Source: Methylorubrum aminovorans (GTDB lineage Bacteria; Pseudomonadota; Alphaproteobacteria; Rhizobiales; Beijerinckiaceae). Taken from it: a stretch of DNA of 64,000 nt. The position numbers were made by a program, and so were the translations under genes. Where the stretch lies: positions 558,001 to 622,000 of the forward strand of contig NZ_BPRC01000001.1 in NCBI RefSeq assembly GCF_022179725.1, in the 5' to 3' direction. This document shows positions 35,966 through 44,843 of the stretch, in pieces (the stretch's first letter is position 1; each line of letters begins with the position of its first letter). The notes under the pieces are model-generated. The model was not told where the DNA came from and did not search any database. It was given only the letters and a program-made list of their open reading frames with translations.

Positions 35966-37078
35966 ATGACCCTTCACATCACCGAGGAAGCGCCTTCCCC
36001 AATTGTGGTGCGCCGGCGGCCCACTCGGCTCTGGCGTCCGCGGCGGGTGCTGGTGACGCCAGCCGCGCTCGACCATGCCCATGGCCGGCAGATCGTCGCG
36101 CGGGCGGAAGACCTTGGGCTGCCGGTCGAGCGGCTGAAGAGCAACCGGCTGACCGGCCTGCGCGACGAGAACCCGCGCCGCGCCTACACACAGGCCAAGT
36201 CGACGCTCGCCGTCGTCACCGCGCCGCCAACGAAGTTGAAGCTCCAGCCGATCCCACCGAGCGCCGACTGGCGCTTCGACCTTGCCGAGGGCTGCCCGGC
36301 GCATTGCCAGTATTGCTATCTCGCCGGCTCGCTCTCGGGGCCACCGGTGACGCGGGTTTACGCCAATCTCGATGCCATCCTCGGCAATCTCGAGAACTAT
36401 TTGGGCCAGGGCGGTGTCACCAGCGCCTCGCAGACGCGAGCGGCTGAGGGCACGACGTTCGAGGCCTCCTGCTACACCGATCCGCTCGGAATCGAGCACC
36501 TTACCGGATCGCTCTCGGCGGCGATCCGGTATTTCGGTGCCTGGGAAGCGCCGGTGCAACTGCGCTTCACCACGAAATTCGCCGCGCTCGAGCCGCTCCT
36601 CGGCTTGCCGCATCGCGGGCGGACCCGCGTCCGCTTTTCGGTCAATGCCGCGGCGGCTGCGCATTACGAGGGCGGCACCGCGCCGCTCGCCGACCGACTC
36701 GCCGCCATGGGCGCGCTCGCCGGCGCCGGTTATCCGATCGGCCTGACCATCGCGCCGATTCTGCCGGTCGAAGATTGGCGGGAAGCCTACGACGCACTTT
36801 TGCGTGATGCTGCCGAGGCATTGGCAGACGTGAGGGAGCCCGACCTGACGGTCGAACTCATCACCCACCGCTTCACGCCGGGCTCGAAGACGGTGTTGGA
36901 GGGCTGGTACCCCGGCTCTGACTTGCCCATGCGCGAGGCTGAGCGGACGCGTAAGCTCACCAAGTTCGGCTCGGTGAAGTACGTGTTCCCCGGCGACTTG
37001 ATGAAGACGATGCGGGCGCATCTCACGGAACGGATCGCGGTTCGCCTGCCGACCGCGCGCATCCTGTACTGGACCTAA
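35966..37078 (+). CDS. Spore-photoproduct-lyase-family radical SAM protein
   Basis: Radical SAM enzyme related to SplB, which repairs the thymine dimer known as spore photoproduct. The 370-residue protein from ATG 35966 carries the SAM [4Fe-4S] motif CX3CX2C in CPAHCQYCYLAG (C110, C114, C117). It also keeps a Cys in EASCYTDPLGIEHLTG (C169), aligning by motif with the H-atom-donor Cys of Bacillus SplB. The C-terminus (LMKTMRAHLTERI) resembles the family. This host would not form spores, so the substrate may differ (SplG-like repair of other thymine lesions, or an unrelated reaction). It ends in 4-nt convergent overlap with the endonuclease III gene, another DNA-repair-type protein. Confidence 0.88.
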   Translation: MTLHITEEAPSPIVVRRRPTRLWRPRRVLVTPAALDHAHGRQIVARAEDLGLPVERLKSNRLTGLRDENPRRAYTQAKSTLAVVTAPPTKLKLQPIPPSADWRFDLAEGCPAHCQYCYLAGSLSGPPVTRVYANLDAILGNLENYLGQGGVTSASQTRAAEGTTFEASCYTDPLGIEHLTGSLSAAIRYFGAWEAPVQLRFTTKFAALEPLLGLPHRGRTRVRFSVNAAAAAHYEGGTAPLADRLAAMGALAGAGYPIGLTIAPILPVEDWREAYDALLRDAAEALADVREPDLTVELITHRFTPGSKTVLEGWYPGSDLPMREAERTRKLTKFGSVKYVFPGDLMKTMRAHLTERIAVRLPTARILYWT

Positions 37079-37851
37079 CGTCCCTCGGTCGCCTTTGCCT
37101 GACGGGCTTGTCCCGTCGGGCAGATGTCGAGCAGCACGCAGCGTCCGCAGGCGGGCGAGCGGTGGAAGCACACCTGCTGCCCATGCAGCATCAGCACTTC
37201 GTGATTGTCGTAGAGCGCCTGCGCCGACCAATCATCGGGCAGCTGCGCCCGCAACACGGCGTGGCTCGGCCCGACATCGACCTTCGGGCCAATCAGTCCG
37301 GTGCGCTGAGCGACGCGGTGATGGTGGCTGTCCACCGGCAGGGCCGGCATCCGCAAGGTCGAGAACGACAGCACCGCGGCACTCGTCTTCGGCCCAATGC
37401 CGGGAATGGCTTCGAGCCATCCGCGCGCCTCATCGACGCTCAGGGTCTCCAGGAAATCGAGAGACAGCTTACCCGCCCGCGCCCGTACGGCGCTCAGCAC
37501 CGCCTTGATGCGCGGCGCCTTCAGTTCCGGCCAGGTGACGCCGCGGATCGTCTCCTCAATCTCTGCTACCTCGGCCTCCTCGACTGCATTCCAATCGGGC
37601 CAGCGCGCCCGCAAAGCTTTGAAGGCACGCCCGGAATCGGCATTGCGCGTCCGGTGCGACAGCAGCGAGGAGATCAGCTCCGACAGCGGATCAAGGCTGT
37701 GGAAGTACGGGATTGGGCACCCATAGACGCCGCAGAGACGGCGATGGACCTCCAGCGCCTTGTCCTTGAGGGGCTCGGAGGACGTGGCCGGCGCTTCGAG
37801 GCGTCGACGACGCGGGGCGGTCGAAAGGGCGGGATCGGAAAACAGCGGCAT
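37075..37851 (-). CDS. Endonuclease III-like HhH-GPD DNA glycosylase
   Basis: Base-excision-repair glycosylase/AP lyase of the Nth superfamily. The 258-residue product from ATG 37851 has the SLLSHRTRN segment, the helix-hairpin-helix IPGIGPKTSAAVLSF with catalytic Lys, and the Asp of LPVDSHHHRVAQR. It carries the C-terminal four-Cys cluster motif CX6CX2CX5C (CFHRSPACGRCVLLDIC), so a [4Fe-4S] cluster is expected. The order matches Nth, but VDSHHHRV differs from the usual VDTHVxRV, so it is likely a paralogous subgroup rather than the housekeeping nth. Its start lies 49 nt downstream of the GyrI-like gene stop. Confidence 0.9.
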   Translation of the reverse strand: MPLFSDPALSTAPRRRRLEAPATSSEPLKDKALEVHRRLCGVYGCPIPYFHSLDPLSELISSLLSHRTRNADSGRAFKALRARWPDWNAVEEAEVAEIEETIRGVTWPELKAPRIKAVLSAVRARAGKLSLDFLETLSVDEARGWLEAIPGIGPKTSAAVLSFSTLRMPALPVDSHHHRVAQRTGLIGPKVDVGPSHAVLRAQLPDDWSAQALYDNHEVLMLHGQQVCFHRSPACGRCVLLDICPTGQARQAKATEGR

Positions 37852-37900
37852 GAAAGCCGAATCCGCGAGGGGATTCGGCAGTTCCGGACCCGCGACAACA

Positions 37901-38647
37901 CTACTTGGCGAGCGCGTATATGTTGATGTCGAGCTTGTCGTCCCCACCCTCGCCGAGATCGGTCACGTATTCTTCGAGAAAGCGGTCCTGGACCGGGATC
38001 TCCTTCGCATCGAGATAGGCGGTCAGCGTCTCGTAGGTGCCGTCGATCTCCTCGTAGGTGCCGCTGTGCCGATAGCGCAGGGCCTTCCCGCTCGGGCTTG
38101 AGCCGAACTTCACCTCGCTGCCGTCCGGGCTTTGCGTCGGAACGGCCTCGATCGGGATCATCGCCTCGAACTGAAAGCCATCATCCTCGGTCTTGGTGAA
38201 GAGGGCGATCGGCCGGCCTGCCGGCTTTGAGTTCAGCTTGGTCAGCGTCTCGCCGATGGTCTTGAAGGCCTTACGCAGGTTCGCCCGCGCATCGTCCCAC
38301 TTGGTCGATCCGGTGAGGATCGCCACGGGCTTGGCCGGCAGCGTCACCTCATCGACGTCGTTCGGTTCGCCCGGCGTCGTGACCAGCGTCGGCAGCGTCG
38401 AGGGCGGCGGCGTGACCGTCTGCGCCGCGCCGGATTGCGCCGGGCGGGGGATCGGCACCTGCTGAGGCGTCGGCGACGCCGGATCGGGGCCGGATTTGGA
38501 GGTATCCGGCACGGTCGTGGTCGGCAGCGGATTTGTCTCGGCGGGGGAGGGGGCGGTGCTGGGCGGCGGTGCGTTCTGGGCGAGCGCCGCCGAGGTCAGG
38601 GCGGGGACGAGAGCGAGGACGCCCGCGAGGGTGGCGAGACGGGTCAA
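37901..38647 (-). CDS. Secreted protein with GyrI-like effector-binding domain
   Basis: A 248-residue exported protein. Residues 1-23 form a signal peptide (TRLATLAGVLALVPALTSAALAQ), then a Pro/Thr/Ser-rich linker to about residue 90. The C-terminal half resembles GyrI-like/AraC effector-binding domains: RANLRKAFKTIGETLTKL, GFQFEAMIPIEAVP, then a YRHSGTYEEIDGTYETL segment and the final LDINIYALAK strand. Such domains bind small molecules in the cytoplasm, whereas this one would be periplasmic, which is unusual but known in alphaproteobacteria. It is divergent from dapF. Confidence 0.85.
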   Translation of the reverse strand: MTRLATLAGVLALVPALTSAALAQNAPPPSTAPSPAETNPLPTTTVPDTSKSGPDPASPTPQQVPIPRPAQSGAAQTVTPPPSTLPTLVTTPGEPNDVDEVTLPAKPVAILTGSTKWDDARANLRKAFKTIGETLTKLNSKPAGRPIALFTKTEDDGFQFEAMIPIEAVPTQSPDGSEVKFGSSPSGKALRYRHSGTYEEIDGTYETLTAYLDAKEIPVQDRFLEEYVTDLGEGGDDKLDINIYALAK

Positions 38648-38820
38648 GGCGGTGAGGCTCCAAGTGGCCGATGCCGACAGGGTAGGGCCGAAACGCGCTC
38701 CGCGCGAGACCGTTGCGGCGCGACGATGCGGGCCATACCTCCCGACTCGCAGGCGGGCGGCTTTTGGCCTATACGCCGCGCCATCCCCCAGATCGCCCAG
38801 ACAAGGTCGTCAGAGGTCCG

Positions 38821-39711
38821 ATGAGCCCTCTCGCAGATCGCCGCTTCCTGAAGATGCACGGCGCCGGAAACGCCATCGTCGTGCTCGACCTGCGCGGCAC
38901 CCCGGTGCGCGTCACCCCGGCCGAGGCGCGGGCGATCGCTGCCGACGCGCATTCGCGGTTCGATCAGCTCATGGTCATCCACGATCCCGTCACGCCCGGC
39001 ACCGATGCCTTCATGCGCATCTACAACACCGACGGCTCGGAATCGGGTGCCTGCGGCAACGGCACCCGCTGCGTCGGCTACGCGCTGCTCGACGATCCGG
39101 CCATGGCGCGGCCGGCCGAGAACGGTGCTCTGACGCTGGAAACGAAAGCCGGTTTGGTCGCGGTCAAGCGCGTCACCGAGCGCTCCTTCACCGTCGATAT
39201 GGGCCAGCCGCGTCTGCGCTGGGACGAAATCCCACTCGCCGAGCCCTTTCCCGATACCCGCCGCATCGAGTTGCAGGTCGGGCCGATCGACGATCCGATC
39301 CTGCACTCGCCCGCCGCCGTCAGCATGGGCAACCCGCACGCGATCTTCTTCGTCGAGCGCGATCCCGACGGCTACGATCTCGGCCGCATCGGACCGCTGC
39401 TCGAAGCGCACCCGATCTTCCCCGAGCGCGCCAACATCTCCATCGCCCAGGTGAGCGGCCGCGACACGATCAAGCTCCGGGTGTGGGAGCGCGGCGCCGG
39501 GCTGACGCTTGCCTGCGGTACCGCCGCCTGCGCCACGGTGGTGGCGGCCGCGCGCCTACGCATGATCGGCCGCGCCGCCCGCGTGGCGTTGCCGGGCGGC
39601 GAACTCTCGATCGAGTGGCGCGCCGATGATCACGTGCTGATGACCGGTCCCGTCTTCCTCGAGGGCGAAGGCACCTTCGCGCCCGAACTCTTTGCCGGGC
39701 TCGACGTTTGA
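38821..39711 (+). CDS. dapF: Diaminopimelate epimerase
   Basis: Converts LL- to meso-diaminopimelate for lysine and peptidoglycan synthesis, without cofactor. The 296-residue enzyme has the two catalytic cysteines in GACGNGTRC (C78) and [11 protein letters not shown] (about C231), in the two pseudosymmetric lobes, and starts with [20 protein letters not shown]. Start at ATG 38821; an open stretch upstream lacks conservation. It overlaps mtaB by 4 nt (TTGA), indicating translational coupling; this dapF-mtaB pair followed by ftsY nearby is a familiar alphaproteobacterial arrangement. Confidence 0.98.
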   Translation: MSPLADRRFLKMHGAGNAIVVLDLRGTPVRVTPAEARAIAADAHSRFDQLMVIHDPVTPGTDAFMRIYNTDGSESGACGNGTRCVGYALLDDPAMARPAENGALTLETKAGLVAVKRVTERSFTVDMGQPRLRWDEIPLAEPFPDTRRIELQVGPIDDPILHSPAAVSMGNPHAIFFVERDPDGYDLGRIGPLLEAHPIFPERANISIAQVSGRDTIKLRVWERGAGLTLACGTAACATVVAAARLRMIGRAARVALPGGELSIEWRADDHVLMTGPVFLEGEGTFAPELFAGLDV

Positions 39712-40940
39712 GCGTCGAGACGCTCACCTTCGGCTGCCGGCTCAACACCGTCGAATCCGAGGTGATGCGCGGCCATGCCGAGGCCGGAGCGGAGGGCCGT
39801 GACCTCGTCGTGGTCAACACCTGCGCGGTCACGGCGGAAGCCGGGCGGCAGGCCCGCAAGGCGATCCGCCGCCTCGCCCGCGAGCGGCCGGGCGCCGAGA
39901 TCGTCGTGACCGGCTGCGGCGCCGAAGTCGAGCGCGCGCACTATGCCGAGATGCCGGAGGTGGCGCGCCTCGTCGGCAACGCGGCGAAGCTGAGGCCGGA
40001 GAGCTGGCGCGACGGCGCCGTGCCTCTGCCCGAGGACATCATGGCAGTGCGCCGCGCCGAGCCGACGCGCATCGCTGCGATGAGCGGGCATACCCGTGCC
40101 TTCGTGCCGGTGCAGAACGGCTGCGACCATCGCTGCACCTTCTGCGTCATTCCGTTCGGCCGCGGCAATTCTCGCTCGGTCCCCCTCGCCGAAGCGGTGG
40201 CGCAGGTGCGCCGGATCGTCGAGCATGGCGGTCGCGAGGTGGTGCTGACCGGCGTCGATCTCACGGCCTACGGCCGCGATCTCGATTCGGATCTGAGTCT
40301 GGGGCGCCTCGTCCGCACGATCCTCGCCGAGGTGCCGGATCTTCCCCGCCTGCGCCTCTCCTCGATCGATTCGGTGGAGGCCGATGCCGCCTTGATCGCG
40401 GCCTTTGCCGAGGAAGCACGGCTGATGCCGCACGTCCACCTCTCGCTCCAGGCAGGCGACGATCTGATCCTCAAGCGGATGAAGCGGCGCCACACCCGTG
40501 CCGACGCGATCCGTCTTTGCCGGACTCTGCGAGCCTTACGTCCCGGTCTCGTCTTCGGCGCCGACCTGATCGCCGGCTTTCCGACAGAGACGGAGGCGCA
40601 ATTCGTCCGCTCCCTCGATCTCGTGGCGGAATGCGAGCTGACGCATCTCCACGTCTTTCCCTACTCGCCGCGCCCCGGCACGCCGGCTGCGCGGATGCCG
40701 GCGGTGGCCGGCGACGTGATTCGCGCGCGGGCCGCGCGGCTGCGGGAGGCGGGGGCGGCGGCGCTCGCCCGCCACCTCGATGCCGAGGTCGGTGCGCGCC
40801 ACCGGGTTCTGACCGAGCGGGGTGGTACGGGGCGGACGGAGGCGTTCACGCCGGTGCGTTTCACGGAGATCGTCCCGGCGGGAGAGATCCGCGACGTCGT
40901 CGTGACAGGGCATGACGGGCAGGCTCTGCTCGCGGCGTGA
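39708..40940 (+). CDS. mtaB: tRNA t6A37 methylthiotransferase MtaB
   Basis: Radical SAM methylthiotransferase making ms2t6A at position 37 of ANN-decoding tRNAs. The 410-residue protein has the N-terminal MTTase domain with three cluster-binding Cys ([24 protein letters not shown]), the radical SAM CX3CX2C in [19 protein letters not shown], and the typical [15 protein letters not shown] and [12 protein letters not shown] segments. The C-terminal region after about 350 would be the TRAM domain. It starts at TTG 39708 within the dapF stop codon; the next Met is far inside the conserved domain, so the TTG is required. Confidence 0.95.
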   Translation: MSVETLTFGCRLNTVESEVMRGHAEAGAEGRDLVVVNTCAVTAEAGRQARKAIRRLARERPGAEIVVTGCGAEVERAHYAEMPEVARLVGNAAKLRPESWRDGAVPLPEDIMAVRRAEPTRIAAMSGHTRAFVPVQNGCDHRCTFCVIPFGRGNSRSVPLAEAVAQVRRIVEHGGREVVLTGVDLTAYGRDLDSDLSLGRLVRTILAEVPDLPRLRLSSIDSVEADAALIAAFAEEARLMPHVHLSLQAGDDLILKRMKRRHTRADAIRLCRTLRALRPGLVFGADLIAGFPTETEAQFVRSLDLVAECELTHLHVFPYSPRPGTPAARMPAVAGDVIRARAARLREAGAAALARHLDAEVGARHRVLTERGGTGRTEAFTPVRFTEIVPAGEIRDVVVTGHDGQALLAA

Positions 40941-40988
40941 GAAAGCCCGAGCAATCCCTCTCCCGCTGGGGCAAAAGAGGTTCGGCGG

Positions 40989-41699
40989 TTACGCCGCCAT
41001 CCCGCACGCCTCTAGACCCGCCCGCATATGCGCCGGCGCGGGCGCTTCCACAGTGATGGCCTCGCGCTTCGGATAGAGCGGCAGGCTCAAACCCCGCGCA
41101 TGGAGCTGCAGCCCAGGCCCTTCCCGCGGGGCATCCCCGTAGATCGCGTCGCCGCGGATCGGCCAGCCCATCGCCGCGCAGTGGACCCGGAGCTGGTGCG
41201 TGCGCCCGGTCACCGGCTTCAGTTCGAGCCATGCCATCCCCTCAGCCCGCCCGAGCACCCGGTACAGCGTCAACGAGGGCGCCCCGGCCGGGTCGGTCTT
41301 CATCCACCAGCTGCGCGGATCGTCCGAGCGCTTGGCGAGCGGCAGGTCGATGCGCCCCTCGGTCTCCTCGGGACCGCCCTCGACAAGGGCCCAGTAGGTC
41401 TTGTCCACCTTGCTCTCGGCGAACAGGCGGTTCAAACGCGCAAGCGCCTTGGCGTGGCGGCCGAGCACGAGACAGCCCGACGTGTCGCGGTCGAGCCGGT
41501 GGGCGGCCTCGGGCCGGCGCGGCAGGCCGAAGCGGAGGGCATCGAGACGGTCGGTTAGGGTCGGCCCGCCCTTCGGGCCCGGATGCACCGGCAAACCCGC
41601 CGGCTTGTCGATGACGAGCATCAGGGCATCGCGGTAGAGCAGGGAAAGACCTATTTCCGGTTCGACGGTGCGATCCGGCACTGAAACACGCGCGTTCAT
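40989..41699 (-). CDS. RluA-family pseudouridine synthase
   Basis: RNA pseudouridine synthase. The 236-residue protein has the RluA catalytic motif HRLDRDTSGCLVLGRHAKA with Asp at residue 70, preceded by LMLVIDKPAGLPVHPGPKGG and followed by LKPVTGRTHQLRVHCAAMGW and PIRGDAIYG. The N-terminal S4 domain is absent, so it is the short, S4-less type; the C-terminus ends with a hydrophobic stretch of an incomplete PUA-like tail. The specific RNA target cannot be told. It is convergent with mtaB and divergent from ftsY (71-nt gap). Confidence 0.93.
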   Translation of the reverse strand: MNARVSVPDRTVEPEIGLSLLYRDALMLVIDKPAGLPVHPGPKGGPTLTDRLDALRFGLPRRPEAAHRLDRDTSGCLVLGRHAKALARLNRLFAESKVDKTYWALVEGGPEETEGRIDLPLAKRSDDPRSWWMKTDPAGAPSLTLYRVLGRAEGMAWLELKPVTGRTHQLRVHCAAMGWPIRGDAIYGDAPREGPGLQLHARGLSLPLYPKREAITVEAPAPAHMRAGLEACGMAA

Positions 41700-41770
41700 G
41701 CCTCACGGGCTAAGATGCCGGATCGTCGCGGGCAAGACTGAAACAGGCAAGTTTCGAGCAAGGAACGGGG

Positions 41771-43312
41771 ATGAGCGACGACGAGAAGCCCGGCTGGTTC
41801 GGACGCCTGTTCGGGCGCAAGGGCACGCCCGAGACGAAGCCCGCCGAACCGGTGCCCGCCGAGGACCAGCCGGCCCATGAGGCAGCCCATGAGACGGCTC
41901 AGGAGCCGACCGACGCGTCGGTTAGGCCGGATCCGCTGTCGCCGGCTTCCCAGTCGGAGGGATTGCCGGACTTCGCCACCGCGGCGGACGACGTTTCCCA
42001 CGTGCCGCCGCCGGCCAGCGAGCCGGCGCCCGATGATCCCGACAAGAACCGCATCCCGGACGAACTGGAGGGGGCCGACCTCCAGCCGGAGCCGCAGCCG
42101 CCGTCGGGAGAGACGCCGCAGCCGGACGAACCCGAGACAGAATCGGTGGCAGAGAACCCGGCGCCCGTGGCCGCGCCGGCGGAGAAGCGGAACTGGTGGT
42201 CGCGCCTGACCGGCGATGAGGCGGCCGAGGCTACTCCGGCGGCCCAGCTGCCCACCGAAGTTCAAGTGCCCACCGAAGTTCAAGTGCCCGCCGAGTCCCA
42301 AGCGCCTGCCGAGGCCGACATCCAGCCCGTCGATTCCGCCGCGGCACTGGCCAGCGATGCGATCTCCGGCGCCGTCGAGGGCACGGAGAAGCGGGGCTGG
42401 TGGTCGCGGCTCACCGCCGGAATGCGCCGCACCTCGTCCGCCCTGTCGGACCGGGTCACGGGCCTGTTCACCAAGCGCAAGCTCGATGCGACCACCCTGG
42501 AGGATCTGGAGGACGCGCTGATCCAGGCCGATTTCGGCGTGGAGACGGCGATGCGCATGTCGGAGGCGGTCGGCAAGGGCCGTTACGAGAAGGGCATCTC
42601 GCCGGACGAGGTGCGCGCCATCCTCGCCACAGAGATCGAACGGTCGCTTGAGCCGGTGGCCAAGCCGATCGAGATCGATTCGGCCAAGAAGCCCTACGTG
42701 ATCCTGACGGTCGGCGTGAACGGCGCCGGCAAGACGACGACGATCGGCAAGCTCTCGCTGAAGTTCAAGGCGGAAGGGCGCAGTGTCATGCTGGCCGCGG
42801 GCGACACGTTCCGCGCCGCGGCGATCGAGCAGCTCCGCGTCTGGGGCGATCGCACCGGGACGCCCGTCATCAGCCGCGAACAAGGGTCCGACGCGGCCGG
42901 CCTCGCCTTCGACGCCTTCAAGGAGGCGCGGGAGAACGGCACCGACGTGCTTCTGATCGACACCGCCGGCCGCCTGCAGAACAAGGCCGGGCTCATGGCC
43001 GAGCTGGAAAAGATCGTCCGCGTCATCCGCAAGCTCGATCCGGACGCGCCCCACGCCACCCTGCTGGTGCTCGACGCGACTGTCGGCCAGAACGCGCTGA
43101 GTCAGGTCGAGCTGTTCTCGCAGGCGGCCCCCGTCTCGGGGCTCGTGATGACGAAGCTCGACGGAACCGCTCGAGGCGGTATTCTGGTCGCACTCGCCGC
43201 GAAGTTCGGCCTGCCCGTGCATTTCATCGGGGTCGGCGAGGGTGTGGAGGATCTGGAGCCGTTCGCCGCGCGGGATTTCGCTCGAGCGATCACCGGTCTT
43301 CCCAAGGAGTAA
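41771..43312 (+). CDS. ftsY: Signal recognition particle receptor FtsY
   Basis: GTPase receptor that docks the SRP-ribosome complex to the Sec translocon. The 513-residue protein has an acidic, Pro/Glu-rich A domain of about 205 residues, including two identical 18-nt units encoding PTEVQV, then the NG domain: N helices ([20 protein letters not shown]) and the GTPase with G1 [15 protein letters not shown] (about 315), [27 protein letters not shown] (about 396) and [16 protein letters not shown] (about 461). It has no membrane segment and would associate peripherally. The N-terminal spacer is the variable part of FtsY. It is followed by yciB after 43 nt. Confidence 0.99.
   Translation: MSDDEKPGWFGRLFGRKGTPETKPAEPVPAEDQPAHEAAHETAQEPTDASVRPDPLSPASQSEGLPDFATAADDVSHVPPPASEPAPDDPDKNRIPDELEGADLQPEPQPPSGETPQPDEPETESVAENPAPVAAPAEKRNWWSRLTGDEAAEATPAAQLPTEVQVPTEVQVPAESQAPAEADIQPVDSAAALASDAISGAVEGTEKRGWWSRLTAGMRRTSSALSDRVTGLFTKRKLDATTLEDLEDALIQADFGVETAMRMSEAVGKGRYEKGISPDEVRAILATEIERSLEPVAKPIEIDSAKKPYVILTVGVNGAGKTTTIGKLSLKFKAEGRSVMLAAGDTFRAAAIEQLRVWGDRTGTPVISREQGSDAAGLAFDAFKEARENGTDVLLIDTAGRLQNKAGLMAELEKIVRVIRKLDPDAPHATLLVLDATVGQNALSQVELFSQAAPVSGLVMTKLDGTARGGILVALAAKFGLPVHFIGVGEGVEDLEPFAARDFARAITGLPKE
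42251..42286 (+). repeat. Perfect tandem 18-nt repeat in ftsY
   Basis: Two identical 18-nt units (CCCACCGAAGTTCAAGTG) at 42251-42268 and 42269-42286 followed by a diverged third. They encode PTEVQV twice within the disordered acidic domain and keep the frame. Confidence 0.9.
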
Positions 43313-43355
43313 CCGATTGCCTGCTGCCCCCTCGGAGCCGTGTGAGAACCTCAGC

Positions 43356-43976
43356 ATGAAGGTCGAGAGCGTTCCGCCGCGCCGGCATCTGCCGCCGCTC
43401 CTCAAGCTGGCGTTGGAGGTCGGCCCGCTCGCGGTCTTCTTCTTCAGCAACGCCTATGCCGAGCGTTTCGGCGTCACCGCCGACAGCAAGCTGTTCGTGG
43501 CGACCGGCGTGTTCATCCTCGCCACGACGATCGCCCTCGGCGTGCATTTCGCGCTGCTGCGGCGGCTGCCGATCATGCCGCTCGTCTCCGGGGTCGTGGT
43601 TCTCGTGTTCGGCGGCCTGACGCTGGCACTTCAGGACAAGACCTTCATCATGATGAAGCCGACCATCGTGAATACGTTGTTCGGCCTCGTCCTGCTCGGT
43701 GGGCTCGCCTTCAACAAGTCGCTGCTCTCGGTCGTGCTCGACAGCATGTTCGCCTTGACGGACGAGGGCTGGCGCAAGCTCACCTTCCGTTGGGGCCTGT
43801 TCTTCCTCGCGCTCGCCGTCCTCAACGAGGTCGTCTGGCGCACGCAGACCGAGGATTTCTGGGTGAGCTTCAAGGTGTTCGGCATCATGCCGATCACTAT
43901 TGCCTTCGCGCTCGCGCAGACGCCGCTGCTGCTGCGCCACGAGCGCAAGGACGAGGCCGGTGCGAAGATCGGCTGA
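43356..43976 (+). CDS. yciB: Inner-membrane septation protein A homologue (YciB/IspZ)
   Basis: Polytopic inner-membrane protein of the YciB/IspZ family, linked to cell division and envelope synthesis in enterobacteria and Shigella. The 206-residue product has about five to six membrane helices, with the conserved [56 protein letters not shown] and [17 protein letters not shown] segments, and a charged C-terminal tail ([15 protein letters not shown]). ATG 43356 is chosen over open upstream codons inside the ftsY end. ftsY-yciB adjacency is common in Rhizobiales. It is convergent with crtC (6-nt gap) and no terminator is seen between them. Confidence 0.96.
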   Translation: MKVESVPPRRHLPPLLKLALEVGPLAVFFFSNAYAERFGVTADSKLFVATGVFILATTIALGVHFALLRRLPIMPLVSGVVVLVFGGLTLALQDKTFIMMKPTIVNTLFGLVLLGGLAFNKSLLSVVLDSMFALTDEGWRKLTFRWGLFFLALAVLNEVVWRTQTEDFWVSFKVFGIMPITIAFALAQTPLLLRHERKDEAGAKIG

Positions 43977-43982
43977 TCGATC

Positions 43983-44843
43983 TCAACCGATGCGTCGCGG
44001 CATCCGGAACGGCAGCATCAGCCGCACCAGCGGGTTGCGGAAGCGCGTGAGCGAGAGGCTCTCGTGCACGGGCTGCACCGCCTCACCGTCGAGCGTCGAG
44101 GCCAGCAGCGAGCGGGCGTAGAACGGCGTATCCTCGAAGGTGCGCACGACCTGGGCACGGGCATCCTCGCTGCGGGTGGTGCGCGGCATCCGCCACAGGC
44201 CGGTCGGCGGCAGGCTGGCCGCGAGCGGCGGGCGCATCTCGCGGCGGGTGCCGTCGGTGTCGAAGCGCAGCGTCAGGTTCTGGCCGCTGCCGTCGGTCCG
44301 GCGCACGTCATAGAGAATGGCCGAGCCACGTTTGAGCGGCGCGCGGCACCACGTCCAGTCCGTGAAGGCATCTTCCAGGGCGCCATCGCCGTCATTGGTG
44401 TCGTGGTAGCCGCTGCCACGCCATGAAATCGCGGGCGCGGAGAACGACGCCTCGACCTCGCAATCCGGCGCCATCGGCCACCAGCGGTGCAGGCCGTGCG
44501 CGTCGAGGATGAAGGGCTGCGCGGTCAGTGCCCTCGGCCGCACCCGCACGGTGCCGCGCACGGCCTGCGGCAAAGGCGCACCGCGCTCGTCGAGATGGAT
44601 GGTGAGCACGCTGCCGTCCCAATCGAGCGAGGACGGCCCCAGGCTGAAGCTTGCCGCGTCTCGGGCGAGGGCGGCCGCGTTGCGCTCGGTCATGGCGAAG
44701 CGATTCGCCCGCTCGCCGTAGAGCACGACGTTGACGGCGCAGTGGGCGAACGGGTCGCGCTTCGCGTCCCAGGCATAGTAGGGCGAGAACACGCTGCCGA
44801 TGAAGGCGATGATCGTGAGCCCCTGGCGCCCGTCCTCGCTCAC
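43983..44843 (-). CDS. crtC: Carotenoid 1,2-hydratase CrtC
   Basis: Adds water across the terminal double bond of neurosporene or lycopene-type carotenoids (hydroxyneurosporene synthase), in the spheroidene/spirilloxanthin pathway. The product from GTG 44843 is 286 residues: SEDGRQGLTIIAFIGSVFSP, AMTERNAAALARDAASFSLG, LHRWWPMAPDCEVEASF and the CrtC-like SWRGSGYHDTNDGDGALED. The GTG overlaps the crtD stop as GTGA. However, the conserved beginning of the family (FNRTVAQGGYVWWYVDA) lies 17 codons further upstream in the same frame (to 44894), where no ATG, GTG or TTG is present until 45185 inside crtD. The true start is therefore uncertain. crtDC forms a left-reading operon from the PpsR box region. 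Confidence 0.88.
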   Translation of the reverse strand: MSEDGRQGLTIIAFIGSVFSPYYAWDAKRDPFAHCAVNVVLYGERANRFAMTERNAAALARDAASFSLGPSSLDWDGSVLTIHLDERGAPLPQAVRGTVRVRPRALTAQPFILDAHGLHRWWPMAPDCEVEASFSAPAISWRGSGYHDTNDGDGALEDAFTDWTWCRAPLKRGSAILYDVRRTDGSGQNLTLRFDTDGTRREMRPPLAASLPPTGLWRMPRTTRSEDARAQVVRTFEDTPFYARSLLASTLDGEAVQPVHESLSLTRFRNPLVRLMLPFRMPRRIG

